From positions 23,286,356 through 23,350,355 of the forward strand of contig OX326956.1 in assembly GCA_946800325.1 (NCBI GenBank): a stretch of DNA of 64,000 nt. Direction: 5' to 3'. The first letter of the stretch is position 1; every line of letters begins with the position of its first letter. The position numbers and the translations under genes are program-made. This document shows, piece after piece, positions 14,501 through 26,539 of this stretch. Origin of the DNA: Luzula sylvatica (Eukaryota; Streptophyta; Magnoliopsida; Poales; Juncaceae). The notes beneath the pieces are model-generated. The model did no database searches. It saw only the letters and a program-made list of their open reading frames with translations, and was not told the origin of the DNA.

Positions 14501-17500
14501 GTCTAACACCTTAAAAAAAAATCAATTGTCATGGTTTTCAAATAAATGCCAAAATTTCTGTCTAAACTAAATAAGATACTTAATTTTCATGTTTTCCAGA
14601 AAAAAAATTGAAAATGGAAGACTTACACATGATAATTTCTATTATTTTTTTAAAAAAATTGCGTAAATGCAAAAAGTGAAGTCTGACACCTTCAAAAATA
14701 TCAATTGTAATATTTTTCGATACAATTCCAATATTTCCGTCTATAATGAGAAAAACTAATTAATTACCTAGTTTTCCTATAGAAAAAACTCCAAAATTGA
14801 AAACTAACACATGCAAATATCTATTTTTTTCAAATTACAAAAAATTGGAAAAGAAAATTACAAAAAGTGAAGTCTATAGCTTTCAAAAATACCAATTATC
14901 AAATTTTCAAAATAATTCCAAGATTTCTGTCTAGAACGAGCAAATACTCATTTTTTGTGTTTTTCTCAAAAAAAACTCCCAAATTGAAGACTAACACATG
15001 CGAATTTCTATTTTTTTCAAATTAAAAAAATTTTAAAAAAATGCAAAAATTGAAGTCTAACACCTTGAAAAAAATCAATTATCATGTTTTTCTAAATAAT
15101 GCCAAATTTTATGTCTAATACGAATAAGATACGTAATTTTCATGGTTTCCATAAAAAAATTGAAAATGGAAGACTAACACATGATAATTTTTATATTTTC
15201 CAATTTTTTGTAAAAATGTAAAAAGTGAAGAAGAACACCTTCAAAAGTATCAATTATCAAATGTTTCATTACAATTCCAAGATTTCTGCCTAAGACGACA
15301 TAAATTCTTAATTTTCATGTTTTTCTAAAAAACAATCGTAAATTGAAGTCTAATACATGCAAATTTCTAAAAAAAATTCAAAAAAATGGAACAAAATGCA
15401 AAAAGTGATGTTTAACACCTTCCAAAAAATCATTAATTATATTTTTCTAGTGAACTCCGGAATTGATGTCTAAAACGAACAAAATACATAATTTTTATAT
15501 TTTCCTCATAAAAACCTCGAAAATTGAAGACTAACACAAGCGACTTTTTATTTTTCCAAAAAAATTGTAAAATGGACAAAATGAAGTCTAACACCTTCTA
15601 AAATATCAGTTCCTAGATTTCTATCTACGATGACCAAAATACTTAATTTTCATGTTTTTTTAATAAAACACCAAAATTGAACACTAACACATGCAAATTT
15701 CTAAACAAAATTATAAAAAATTTGAAAAAAAATGCAAAAAGTGAAGTCTAACACCTTCATAAAATCAATAATCATATTTTTCTAATAAATGACAAAATTG
15801 ATGTCAAAAATGAACAAAATACTAAAATTTTCATGTTCCTCAGAAAAAAATTCAAAATTGAAGACTAACACATGTGAATTTCTTTTTTTTCCAATTTTTT
15901 TGTAAACATGCTATTAGTGAAGTCTAACACTTTCAAAAATATCAATTATCATATTTTTTATTCCAACATTTCTGTCTATGACGACTAAAATACTTAATTT
16001 TCTTGTTTTTTCTAAAAAACTCCTAAATTGAAGACTAACACGTGCAAATTTCTAAAAAAAAATTCTAAAAAAATTCAAAAAAATCCAAAAAGTGAAGTCT
16101 CACACCGTCAAAAAAATCATTAATCATATTTTTCTAATGAATGACAAAATAATGTCTAAAACGAACAAAATATTTAATTTTTGCGTTTTCCTTTGAAAAA
16201 ACTCCAAAATTTTAAGACTAACACATGCGATTATATTATTCAAAACATATCCAAGATTTCTATCTATGACGACCAAAATACTTAATTTTCATATTTTTCT
16301 ATACAAACTCCAAAATTGAAGACTAACACATGCAAATTTCTAAACATAATTGAAAAAAAATTGAAAAAATTGCAAAAATTAAAGTCTAACACCTTCAAAA
16401 AAATCATGAATCATATTTTTCTAATGAATGCCAAAATTCATGTCTAAAACGGACAAAATACATAATTTCCATATTTTCCTCAGAAAAAACTCCAAAATTG
16501 AAGACTAACACATTTGAATTTCTATTTTTTACGATTTTTTTGTAAAAATGCAAAAAGTGAAATCTAACACCTTCAGAAATACATATTATCATTTTTTTCG
16601 AAAAAAATCCAAGATTTCTGTCGACAACGACCAAAATACTATTATCATGTCTTTTCTAAAAAAAATATTGCAAAATTTAAGACTAACATGTGCAACTTTC
16701 CATATTTTTTCAAAAAAATTGAAAAAAATGCAAAAATTGAAATCTAACACCTGTAAAGAAATCAATAAAAATATTTTCTAATAAATGCCAAAATTGATGT
16801 CTCAAACGATAAAATATTTAATTTTCATGTTTTCCTTAAAAACTCTAAAATTGAAGACTAAAACATGAGAATTTCAATTTTTTCAAATTGTTTTGCAAAA
16901 ATGCAAAAAAGTGAAGTCTGTAAGTCCTTCAAAAATATCAATTATCATATGTTCCAAAACAATTCCAAGATTTCTGTCTACGATGACCAAAATACTTAAT
17001 TTTCATGTTTTCTAAAAAACTCCTAAATTGAAGACTGAAAAGTGCAAATTTCTAAAAAAAAATTCAAAAAGTTTGAACAAAATGCAAAAAATGAAGTCTA
17101 ACACCTTCCAAAAAATCATTAATCATATATTTCTAGTGAATTCCAAAATTGATGTCTAAAACAAACAAAAACTTAATTTTTTTTTTCCTCATAAAAAACT
17201 CTCAAATTGAAGACTAACTCGTGCGAATTTCTATTTTTCCAAAAGAAATTTTGAAAATGGACAAAGTGAAGTCTAACACCATCGAAAATATCGATTTATC
17301 ATATTTTTGGAAACAATTCAAACATTTATGTCTACAACGACCAAAATACTTAATTTACTTGTTTTTTCTAAAAAATCTCCAAAATTGAAGACTAACACAT
17401 GCAAAATTCTTTTTTTTCAAAAAAAAATGAAAAAGGCAAAAAGTTAAGTCTAACATCTTCACAAAAATCAATAATTATTTTTTTCTAATAAATGCCAAAA

Positions 17501-18580
17501 ATGATGTCTAAAACGAACAAAATATTAATTTTCATGTTTTCCTCGGAAAAAACACATGCGATCAAATTTTTCAAAACAATTCCTAAATTTCTATCAACGA
17601 TGACCAAAATACTTTATTTTCATGTTTTTCAAAAAAAACACAAAAATTGAAGACTAACACATGCAAATTTCTAAACAAAATTGAACAAAAAAGCAAAAAG
17701 ACCTTCAAAAAATTAATAATCATATTTTTCTAATAAATGCCAAAAATGATGTTTGAAACGAACAAAATACTTAATTTTCATGTTTTCCACAGAAAAAAAA
17801 ACTTGAAAATTGGAGACTAGCACATGCGAATTTATTTTTTCCAATTTTTTTGTAAACATGCTAAAAGTGAAGTCTAACACCTTCAAAAATATCAATTATC
17901 ATATTTTTTGCAAAACAATTCTAACATTTTTGTCTACGACGACCAAAATACTTAACTTGTTTTTCTAAAAAACTCCTAAACTGAAGACTAACACATGCAA
18001 ATTGAAAAAAAAAATTGAAAAAAATGCAAAAAAGAGAAGTCTAACACCGTCAAAAGAATCATTCCTCCTATTTTTCTAAAGAATGTCAAAATGATGTCTA
18101 AAACGAAAAAAAAAAAATTAATTTTCACGTTTTTCTATGAAAAAACTCCAAAATTGAAGACTAACATATGTGATCATATTTTTCAAAATAATTTCAAGAT
18201 TTTCGTCTATGACGACCATAATATTTAATTTTCATGTTTTTCTGAAAACTCTAAAATTGAAGACTAACACATGCAAATTTCTAAACAAACTTTCAAAAAA
18301 ATTAAAAAAAAATGCAAAAAGAAAAGTCTAACTCCTTCAAAAAAATCATTACTCGTATTTTTCTAATAAATTCCAAAATTCAATTATAACACGAACAAAA
18401 TACTTAATTTGCATGTTTTCCTCAGAAAAAAAAACTCCACAATTGAAGACTAACACATGCGAATTTCTAATTTTTCCAATTTTTTTGTAAAAATGCAAAA
18501 AATGAAATCTAACACCTTCAAAAATATGAATGATCATATTTTTCGAAACAATTCCAAGATTTATGTCGAACACGACAAAA
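11510..18580. repeat. Satellite array, subfamily 2 (about 180-bp monomers, A/B/C types)
   Basis: This array continues directly from subfamily 1 in the same orientation and shares its GAAGTCTAACACCTTCAAAA segment, but the rest of the monomer differs (for example GACTAACACATGCGAATTTC). Three types are recognisable at the left. Type A carries ATGATTTCTGTCTAGAACGA. Type B carries GATGTCTAAAACGAATAAGA. Type C carries CCAATATTTCCGTCTATAAC. Type C recurs at about 11626, 12883, 13781 and 14676, with A and B alternating between. From about 15,200 the types become a second A/B-like pair (CGACCAAAATACTTAATTTT alternating with AATGCCAAAATTGATGTCTA) and are more diverged. The array stops at about 18,580, where gag-related sequence begins. 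Confidence 0.93.
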
Positions 18581-18779
18581 ATAGAAACACGCTCAACAAG
18601 GTTGTCCATTGCGCCCTTCAAAGGCTTTTGAAGTTTGTAACATTGATTTGTATCATGATTCGATTTCCCACAAAATTGAAAATATTTGATGATGAATTCG
18701 AATTATTCGTATTGGTGTTGCCATTTTTATTATTTTGCCGTTTTTATTATATTTTTTGGCCCCGATTATTTTTGAAGAG

Positions 18780-19757
18780 TTGAGCTGTGATTGCCTTGCA
18801 CAAAGGTTTATAAAGGATTTCTTGAGGTGAAACCGGGCCCGGGATTGAATTACTTGGCTCGGTTGAATGTTGGCCTTGATATGATGATATGATGAATGAA
18901 AGGGCGGGTGAGCTTGATTATTTCCAGCTTGAAGAGGCCGGCCCATAGAGAGTTGACCCATAACTTGTTAAAGATTATTGAGCTCAACTTGAATGGAGAG
19001 TTTAGTACCGGAACTTGAGAGAGGAGACTCATTTCCCTTCGATCCAGAGTTTGTCTTCATCGTCGTCATGAATGCGACATCAGTTGAGGTTCAGGTTGAA
19101 AGAGGTGATTTCTCCGCCAACATATGATCATGGCTCAATAGTGGGCCGTGAAGCTTGGTGATTGATGGAGTGTCGGTCTAGTTGAGATAGCCGCGTCGAA
19201 GCTATTATAGTCCGGACCGACGTCTTTGAGTAGTACTAGTGGCACCACGTACTCCGGCAAACCAAACCCTACCTGTGATAGGTGGTCACCAAGTCCCTCT
19301 ATCTCCCTAAAGTACTCGTCACACGATTTGGACCCTTTATTGGTGGTGATTAGCTTTGAGAACGTGTTGATGAGGTGCGCAAAAGTCGGCGTGTTCTAGA
19401 GTGTGTGTAGAGTGCACCAAGCTTCCGCGGTTGTTTCACGGTTGAGGATTTAGGTGATACAAGACGCGATCATCATCGATTGTAACCAACCGAGAAGAAA
19501 GATATCTTGTTGGTGCCATCGAATGTAATCGAGGTTTGTTTTGATTAAGCCTGATTCATTTGTCGTTTTGGAAGGTTGATGTGTGTCGTCAAGGTGTTTG
19601 GACAAGCCATACCATCGATTAAGGTCTTGATTTGAGAACTCCACACGAGATAGTTGGAGCCATCGAATTTTGCTGTCATTTGATTTGTGAAGGTTACAAT
19701 TTTGTAACCCATGTTAGTCGTGATGAAATCAATGGGTTGTCCAAGAAATTGGCTCAA
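18780..19757 (-). pseudogene. Ty1/copia gag (UBN2-type) pseudogene
   Basis: Read on the minus strand, 19757-19545 encodes KFDGSNYLVWSSQIKTLIDG, the signature start of a copia gag domain. A second frame (19644-19450) continues with DYIRWHQQDIFLLGWLQS, matching the family's W-x-x-Q-D segment. After an in-frame stop at about 19450 the same frame runs through TTAEAWCTLHTL, then SKSCDEYFREIEGLGDHL and LPEYVVPLVLLKDVGPDYN (about 19440-19130). These equal the family's EAW, YL-eik and LGPEYdsf blocks. At least one frameshift (about 19590-19640) and stops near 19450, 19396 and 19131 show it is dead. Downstream toward 18,600 only eroded sequence remains; no protease, integrase, RT or LTR is visible. 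A copia gag identity is secure; the lineage is not. Confidence 0.85.
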
Positions 19758-21268
19758 GATTTCGATAAAGAATGTGTCTTGAGGAAGAGAAAAATGGGTA
19801 AGAATATATTACCCTTTATGAAGATTTTCTCAAGTGGAGGAGAATTGAGACAATTCTTGAATGATAGAGAGAAGAAGTAGCTTGACTTGAATTGGATCTT
19901 GACTCGAGGGAACTTCAAATGAAGCGGCTCCGAAATTACGGTCTTCTCGTTTGCCTTGATAATCCATGTCACTCCCGCGTGCGTGTATTGTATTTTCGTT
20001 GGCGTAATGTGGTCGGCCGATACCGCTACTAGAATGTCTAGTGTTTCCATGGAAGTCAAGTGTACAAGTGGTCCGTGGTCCATTAAAATCCCGAAGGAGT
20101 TTGCGATTTTGGTGAGCTCCTCGTGGCACCACGCCGGAGTAGGTGGATTTTGTAGGGTCACCCAAACCTTATTCGGAAAAATTACGCGTTCGCCACCAAG
20201 TGCGAGTTCCCAAGGGAAATTGACGAAATCGGCTCGGCGGAGCGGTAAGAGATCTTTCGCAATGAATTCGTCGCGGTTGACACCCTCTGGAAGGATTAGA
20301 ATGTACCGATCCTTCGAGAGGTGTGCTAGCTCGTATTTGTCGCGTCGGTTCCATCCTTCTTCGATAAGGATGTGGAGGCTTCGGAGGTCGTGGTGTGGGA
20401 CCATTCTTGCGTCGATTATCACTCCCCTCCTCCATCGAGTTATTTTCATCTCTTGTTTAGTCGTTTGTTTCGAGAAAACCCTTACGCGCAACCGATTCGG
20501 GTCGTTTTTTGACTCCTTATTTTATGTCCCCTTAATCGGGATGAAAACCTCTTTTCTCGCCCGATCCGCATGTTTCCTTGGATTTGAAATCCTAATCGGG
20601 TCCGAATCCAGCAACTTATTCGGATCCGAAACCCGTTTCGGGTCCGAAACCGAAACGTGTTGTGAGCTCGGTCCCCTTTGCGTTGATAGTTGTTTCCCAA
20701 CCGGATTTGTGCGGGATCCCGACCCGGATCCGAATTGAGATTCCGAGCTTAAAAGCGACCCGGACCTCATCTCCTTTTGTTCATAATTTCCTTGCCCCAA
20801 CAATGTCGGGGCTTTCCTTTGGATCCATAGTTTCGATGATTGACCCGCATCTTGGACTCTTTTCCAAACCGATGCTTTTCTCGGTTTTTTCTTGGGACAA
20901 TATTTCGCTATGTGTCCCGGTAGGTGACAATTGACACACGCCCTTGGCTTTCTACATTGTTCAATGGGATGACCCGGGATTAGGCATTTTCTGCATAGAT
21001 CGTCCCATTCGGCCTTGTGATCTGCCGGTGGCCATGATACGCGTTCGGGTGACGTTTCGGTGGAATAGTACGGTGAAAAATTCTCGTTCCCCGTTTGTTT
21101 CATTCCTCTCTTCTTGGATTGTTCGCTGTCGAAATCTTCGGTGACGCGCGGTCCTAGACGAGCGGATGCCATGAAGGACCCCAGCGCCGGGTTGCGTACC
21201 GCGTCGGCATAATTTATGTCTCCTTTCCTCTCGGTTTGGTGTTCTTCTTTTCCTTTCCCCTTGTCCAT
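19754..21268 (-). pseudogene. Zinc-knuckle / DUF4283-type retroelement-associated protein with one in-frame stop
   Basis: The best start is the ATG at 21268 (MDKGKGKEEH), followed by the INYADAVRNP motif. An open frame extends upstream to 21811 but is low complexity and unlikely to be translated. Two zinc knuckles of CX2CX4HX4C form lie at about 20897-20999 (CRKC...H...C and CVNC...H...C), then a Ser/Asp/Pro-rich linker. A TAA at 20522-20524 interrupts the frame. The same frame resumes and runs to 19754, carrying a globular region (about 20440-20000) with FVNFPWELALGGERVIFP and KVWVTLQNPP, which resembles the DUF4283 family of plant LINE/transposon-linked proteins. The last 40 or so residues are non-homologous read-through. 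The GC-rich composition contrasts with the surroundings. It could be a LINE ORF1 relic or a domesticated zinc-knuckle protein; function is unknown. Confidence 0.65.
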
Positions 21269-21869
21269 GGTGAGTTCTTGAAAGGTTTGTTTGAGAGGGA
21301 AGAGGGGGGTGAATGGAAGAGGCAGGAGAGAGTGAAGAGGGGTGAAGCTCGGTTTGTAGAGGAGAGGTTGCTGCAGGTTATTAACTAGCATAGGAGTTAA
21401 TGATGGTACCTCTAACCCTTGTCTAGTCAAGAGATGCCATCCATCCCCTATGTGTACCGTCCGCCGCTTCCTCATGCTAGCACCACAGTCTCCATTTCGT
21501 TCCAATCTCCTGCTGTCCCGCTCGGTTACTTGTTGAGTAAAACGTGAGTTGGGTCTGACCCCCTTTCGAACTCCATTTCTCCTGCCGTTGAGCTCCCTTG
21601 ATCCTTGGCATCGAGCACCACTGTCTCCATTTCCTTCCATGTCATCGAGCTTCCTCGGTCCTGTCCGTCTTCCTGTCGCCTGCTCCTTGGCGTCGTGTAT
21701 CGGCCTGTCCGTTGCTTCCGTCAGTGTTGGTGGTTCGTTGCCGTCGCCTGCTCCGGAGTCGCCCGCTGGAGCGCCCATAGAGTCGCCAAGAGGACCTTCT
21801 TTTCTTGCCAATTTCTTGAATAGTTTCTTGACTCCAATGATCTAGAGAGAAATCAATCTGAGGCAACAA

Positions 21870-23400
21870 CCTAATACATCTTTGTTTATTTTGTGTTAAG
21901 TATAATTGTATTAAGAGGCATATTTATAGTTAAGGTCCCTTATCTAAACTAAAGTCGATTAGCCTAACTATCATATCTAACATCGTCTCTAATCCTCTAG
22001 AATACACTGCTCTACAATTCCTAGAATTGATTACTCTATTAAAGACGACTCACCTCCACGCTCTCATCCTCTTTTGCTCTCCACCACCCATCACCAGCCT
22101 CTCCATGGTGTCCTTCACCATCCAACAATCCGGCTGAATCTCTTCCAGATCAAGATCCGAGCTATTTCTTCTTGTCCCTCCCCTTTCCACTCTCCATTAA
22201 CCACCCCTCATCGAGCTTTGAGCTCCCCCAAGTTCCACCTCCCAATCTCGTCTTCAAGGTCAAATGGCAGAGTACGAGCAGTAAACACAACACAACGAAG
22301 ATCATGGCAGCGACAGTCACAAAGCCAGGAAGAATACGATCATGGCAGCGAAGGCCATAAGCAAATGCAGATTTGCATGGCAACAAAGGATTTGAAATAG
22401 GTCTGGCATATGTATCACCTCTCCTCCTCTAAAGGTCACATTGATGGTGATGACTCGATTGACATCGTGACCCTTACACAAAGATTAGGTCTCGGACATG
22501 AATGTGCAAATCGGATTAGGATTATTGACGACGACAACGATAAATGATCATGACAATGTCAGAGAGGAAGGTGATAGTCATCGACAACGACATAGTTGGT
22601 CCGAATGGTGACGTCTAAGTACGGTTAGGGAAAGAATATTACATAAAGCTTATTTTATGTTTGGATGAGTTTTTAAGAAAATTATAGTAATATTTGGTTA
22701 AAGAATTTTTAGGGAATTTTGTATATAATTGGGGTGAAAAAAAACTGACCTTTGTTCATTTTTTTTTCTAGGAAAGAAATGAAGAAAAATGACATGTCTT
22801 TAGTTTTCTGATTTTCGGCGCCTCTATTTCTCTCTCACACGTTGATATTGTTGTTTTATTTTCCTAGACATATTCTTAGAATGAATCCAAACATGTACTT
22901 ACGCAATCACCATATATGCCCTCTTATATTTTTAGTTTCAACTTTATTTATTCCTTGGGAATGTTCATTTTACAATCATAATTCCTACAAATTTAATTTC
23001 CTAAACTACAAAATTATTTATGCATCCAAACAAGTCCTTAGTTAACTCTAAATTAAATTTAGGATTTCTTTTCTTGATATATTTATAGGCCGTCGGCCCG
23101 TGGGTCAAGTATTTTCTAGTTTTTTGTAAGGAAAATGCAATCATATTTTCTAATGATAATACGCAATAGGTCTTGTCTGTTTGTCTTAAAAAATGAAAAG
23201 AAAAAAAAAAGATGAACCACATCAGGGAGAGATACTAAACAGCCAAACATAGCAAATAAATATAATTCCATATAATCAATTCCTTCTTGTACAAAATTTC
23301 CATGTCAAAAATACATATCAATTAATCCGCACAAATTCATACAAGCACTAAAGAATCTCCATACATATAACACTCAATAAAATAGTTAGCCCTCCAAACA
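21870..23400. other. No supported gene
   Basis: This stretch contains no recognisable protein domain. A 108-codon plus-strand frame at 22074-22400 is low complexity, rich in Ser, His and Pro, with no family resemblance; 22,300-22,620 has mild coding-like composition but many stops. 22,630-23,100 is AT-rich. The last 200 bases are probably the 3' flank of the LIM gene. Confidence 0.5.
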
Positions 23401-23418
23401 TGTTTATCTCAGACCCCA

Positions 23419-24376
23419 TCAAGCTACTGGCTCCGCAACCACCGGCATTACCGCCGGTACCATCGACACCATCGGTGTATCCATTGGTTCTGGTACTGGT
23501 GATGGTTCTGGTTCCGGTGCCGGTGTTGGTTCGGTTTCGGGTTCGGGTTCTGGCGCTGGTGTTGGTTCCGTTGTTACAGGCTCCTCGACAACCATTTCTT
23601 TTTTGGAGGTGGATCTGAGCAAGTGATTGTAGCATCCTTTTTCCTTAAATAGTTGCGCGAAGTGGATCTTGCAGTATACGACGCCGTTTAGAGCAGCGTA
23701 GCTCGAGGTTGTCAGAAGACAGCCTCCATACGAGCATTTGAAACACGTCTTGTGGTACGACTCTCCCTCCATGCTCAGCTAAAAAAATATTTCAAATACT
23801 TGTTTATTTTCTAGGAAATTATTCAAATTAAGAACTACAAGTTGAAGGAAATAATATATACCTTCTCCAAGGGGTAAACGGTTTTTTTGCAGGTTGAACA
23901 TTTGTCTTGGGTCCCACTGAAGAGTGCTGATAATTTGCTTGGAGTCCTTGTCTGTTAATAATCATCAGAAGGTTAATTACCGAATTAATTATATAATATT
24001 GTTAATGTGGTTGTGGAAATAAGTAATTACCAATTCCTTGGTAGGGAATTTTTTCGTGAAGGTACCAGTCTCCTTGAAGAGCTGCTCAAAATGAGGTTTG
24101 CAGTATAGCACCCCTTCCATTGAGGAATAGGTGCACATCTAAAATTGCCAAAAAAAAGTTAAAACACCAATTATTATATTAATCTATAAATTATATTTTT
24201 GTTATTTATATTGTATCTGACAAAATTAAGTAGGTACGAACCGTGAGGGTTCCTTTGCAGTGGCTACATTTGAAACAGGTCTTGTGGAACGAGACTCCAT
24301 CGGCGGAGAGGAGATCGATGAAATGCACCGTCTTGTCGCATGCCTTGCACTTGTCTTGCGTACCGCTAAATGCCAT
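23419..24376 (-). CDS. Two-LIM-domain actin-binding protein, PLIM2 type
   Basis: Four exons encode 230 residues: 24376-24242, 24138-24031, 23951-23862 and 23778-23419 (TGA stop), all junctions GT-AG and phase 0. LIM1 begins CKAC (Cys10, Cys13) with His31, Cys34, Cys37 and Cys40; the second half includes YCKPH. A conserved linker (TRTPSKLSALFSGTQDKC) leads to LIM2, with Cys99, Cys102, His120, Cys123, Cys126, Cys131, Cys147 and His150. All zinc ligands are present. The C-terminal tail of about 60 residues is Pro/Glu-rich (repeated PEPEPE), the hallmark separating pollen-type PLIM2 from the shorter-tailed WLIM forms. Family members bind and bundle F-actin in the cytoplasm and shuttle to the nucleus; PLIM2s act in pollen tubes. 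The MAFSGTQDKC start matches the family. Pollen expression is inferred from subclass only. Confidence 0.93.
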
Positions 24377-24399
24377 TTTGAATGTTTGCTCAAAAACCA

Positions 24400-26120
24400 A
24401 CCCAATCAATCCCAAGTATCCAAGATTGAATTTTTCAAAACTGAAGTATTTTTCTTGGATTTTCAGAATTTGGGCGGTTTGGTTTGCTAATCAAACTGCT
24501 AATATGGCGAGGAGCGGATGAAAAGTAACAAATTGAGAGTCGGGACTTAAAATTTAAATAAGAGGGGTAAAACTCTAATTTGGGTAAAAATTAATGCATG
24601 GCAGTTTGAGGTAACAACTTCCAAAGATGTAACACTGGCGGTACGAGATTTTTATGTACGCTCTTTTTACACGTGTCAGGGGTATAATGGTCAGAAGAGT
24701 AAAAATTCCCGGATTTGTTTCTAGAATAACTCGAAAGATAAACCGAATTCTGTTCATGGACATTTTCGTTCTCTGATTTTCAATATTTTCTAGATGTTTT
24801 TGACTAATTCGTTTGATTGAGGAATCTCTTCTAACGATTCATTAAAAATATATATAGTTAAGCTAGAGTAAAAAGTCTAATGATAGTTATTCATGTTTTA
24901 TATGAAATTAATGGACTTAACGTATTTTTAAAAATAAATAAATATTTGATTTATTACCAAGTAAAAATCTTGAAGCAATAGATAAAAAAAGTTAAAAACG
25001 TAAGAGTATTTTATACTTTTAAGAAGCCGTAACCTAACTCATATATAGTTATATCCCTAATTAAAACTCATATATAGTTAGTTATATATATTAAAATGAC
25101 GAATTCTCAATTGACAATTCTAATTAGTGACTAATTCTTTTGTATATATTATAATTATAATTGAGAAAAAGAAAAAAAAATCCATGTCTCTGTCCTAGAG
25201 ATGAGATCTATTGAAGCTTTTCTTCATCATAGGCAGAATAATTGATAAAATCATAAAAGAGTGATGTTTGTTTTTCATTTTTTTTCTTGTTCGATAGGAT
25301 GTGATAATAACCGTATAAATAGAGAAATGCAAAATTACTAACCAAAAAGGCTTTTAAGGTAGCCGCTATAAAAATTCTCTCGCGCAACGGAATGGGGCCT
25401 AATAATCAAAATAATATATAAATACAAGTTTTTGTTTTTTTTATAAAAAAAGCGTGTTAACCGAAAAAAAAAAACATTTTAACTGGAATGGCATGGAAAT
25501 ATTTACAAAAGATAATTAACGAATTATTAGAAGATATATATAATAATCTCCCTGCTTATAATATAGTACAGAAATTATTCCAAAAAATTAATGAGAAAAA
25601 TGCATAATAATAGAGTAAAATAAAATTAAGCGAATAGTCGATAGTTGACAATATTTCTGTTCTAATTAGCCACTTCAGTATTCTCCTTTTCATGGGAGAT
25701 TAATAGATTACTTTTTTTCCATTAATTTTTTTGTTTTTTGAAGAAAAGAATGGAGTGGGCTCCCACTTCCAAATTGTTACGTGTATATCAAAGTTTTTTA
25801 CGATTTCCTTATACACTTACTTCCTTATCCTATACCAACCTCCACTCACTAAAAATATATGCTGAAAAAAAACCACTTTTAAAAACTAAAACTAAAATCA
25901 AAAACTTTTCCATTAATTTGACCTTAAGAAAGATTCAGTGAAGGAATTTAATGTGTTTTCACAAAACTATTGGCATATTAGGGTGTGGAAAAGGGCATAA
26001 ATAATACTTGGTTTGAACTTTCATGGATTCATACTTATACTGTACTGGTACATATGAAATTAAAAAATCAATCACTAGACTTTAACAATGTGAGACATCA
26101 TTGATATTTACACATGGATT
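24400..26120. other. Intergenic, no supported gene
   Basis: AT-rich DNA between the divergently arranged LIM gene (minus) and MYB gene (plus). The first few hundred bases should contain the LIM promoter. Open frames here, such as 25738-25941, are Lys-rich low-complexity sequence without family resemblance. I see no element termini. Confidence 0.5.
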
Positions 26121-26127
26121 ATTAAAC

Positions 26128-26476
26128 TTTTGTACAAACCAAAGGAATAATAGATAAAAAATTGTGAATTGCATATCTTGAAATTTTCATGCTCGAATTA
26201 TTAAATATGTGTACAAACCAAAGGAATCAGAGATAAACAATTGTAAATTGCATATCTTGAAATTTTCATCCTCGAATTATTAAAATTTTGTATAAACCAA
26301 AGGAATCAGAGATAAACAATTGGAAATTGCATATCTTGAAATTTTCATGCTCGAATTATTAAAATTTTGTACAAACCGAAGGAATCAGAGATAAACAATT
26401 GTAAATTGTATTTTCAAAAAAAAAAAAAAAAAACAATTGTAAATTGCATATCTTGAATTTTTCATGCTCGAAATTT
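26128..26476 (+). repeat. 79-bp tandem repeat in a MYB promoter
   Basis: Units carrying GCATATCTTGAAATTTTCAT and AACCAAAGGAATCAGAGATA recur at 26171, 26250 and 26329. A fourth unit starts near 26408 but is broken by an A18 run and then restarts at 26446. Spacing is exactly 79 bp for the intact units. The array ends within 10-20 bp of the TATA box of the adjacent MYB gene. A regulatory effect is inferred from position only. Confidence 0.88.
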
Positions 26477-26482
26477 TTCCGC

Positions 26483-26489
26483 TATATAA
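26483..26489 (+). promoter_or_regulatory. TATA box of the first MYB gene
   Basis: TATATAA lies 51 bp before the T of the start codon region (ATG at 26540) and directly after the 79-bp repeats. The spacing is compatible with a transcript start around 26515 and a very short 5' leader. Confidence 0.6.
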
Positions 26490-26539
26490 GTCCTTGGTTT
26501 TTAAAGCTTGAGTTGTAAGAGAGGCAAATAACTTCCAAA

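Noticed and set aside
1..18580. Many short open frames across the satellite (for example 4796-5041, 18349-18621)
   Set aside because: They recur with the monomer period, are Phe/Lys/Asn-rich low complexity and show no family resemblance.
1..18580. CRISPR-like regular repeats
   Set aside because: Monomers are contiguous 175-180 bp units without constant repeat and unique spacer partition, and the sequence is clearly eukaryotic.
19956..20738. Plus-strand 260-codon frame
   Set aside because: Antisense shadow of the DUF4283-type region; no motif of its own.
21269..21811. Upstream in-frame extension of the zinc-knuckle frame
   Set aside because: Low-complexity Gly/Arg/Asp sequence without motifs; the MDKGKGK start with the YADAVR motif just after it is more plausible.
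22074..22400. 108-codon plus-strand frame
   Set aside because: Low complexity, overlapping frames on both strands, no start context or domain.
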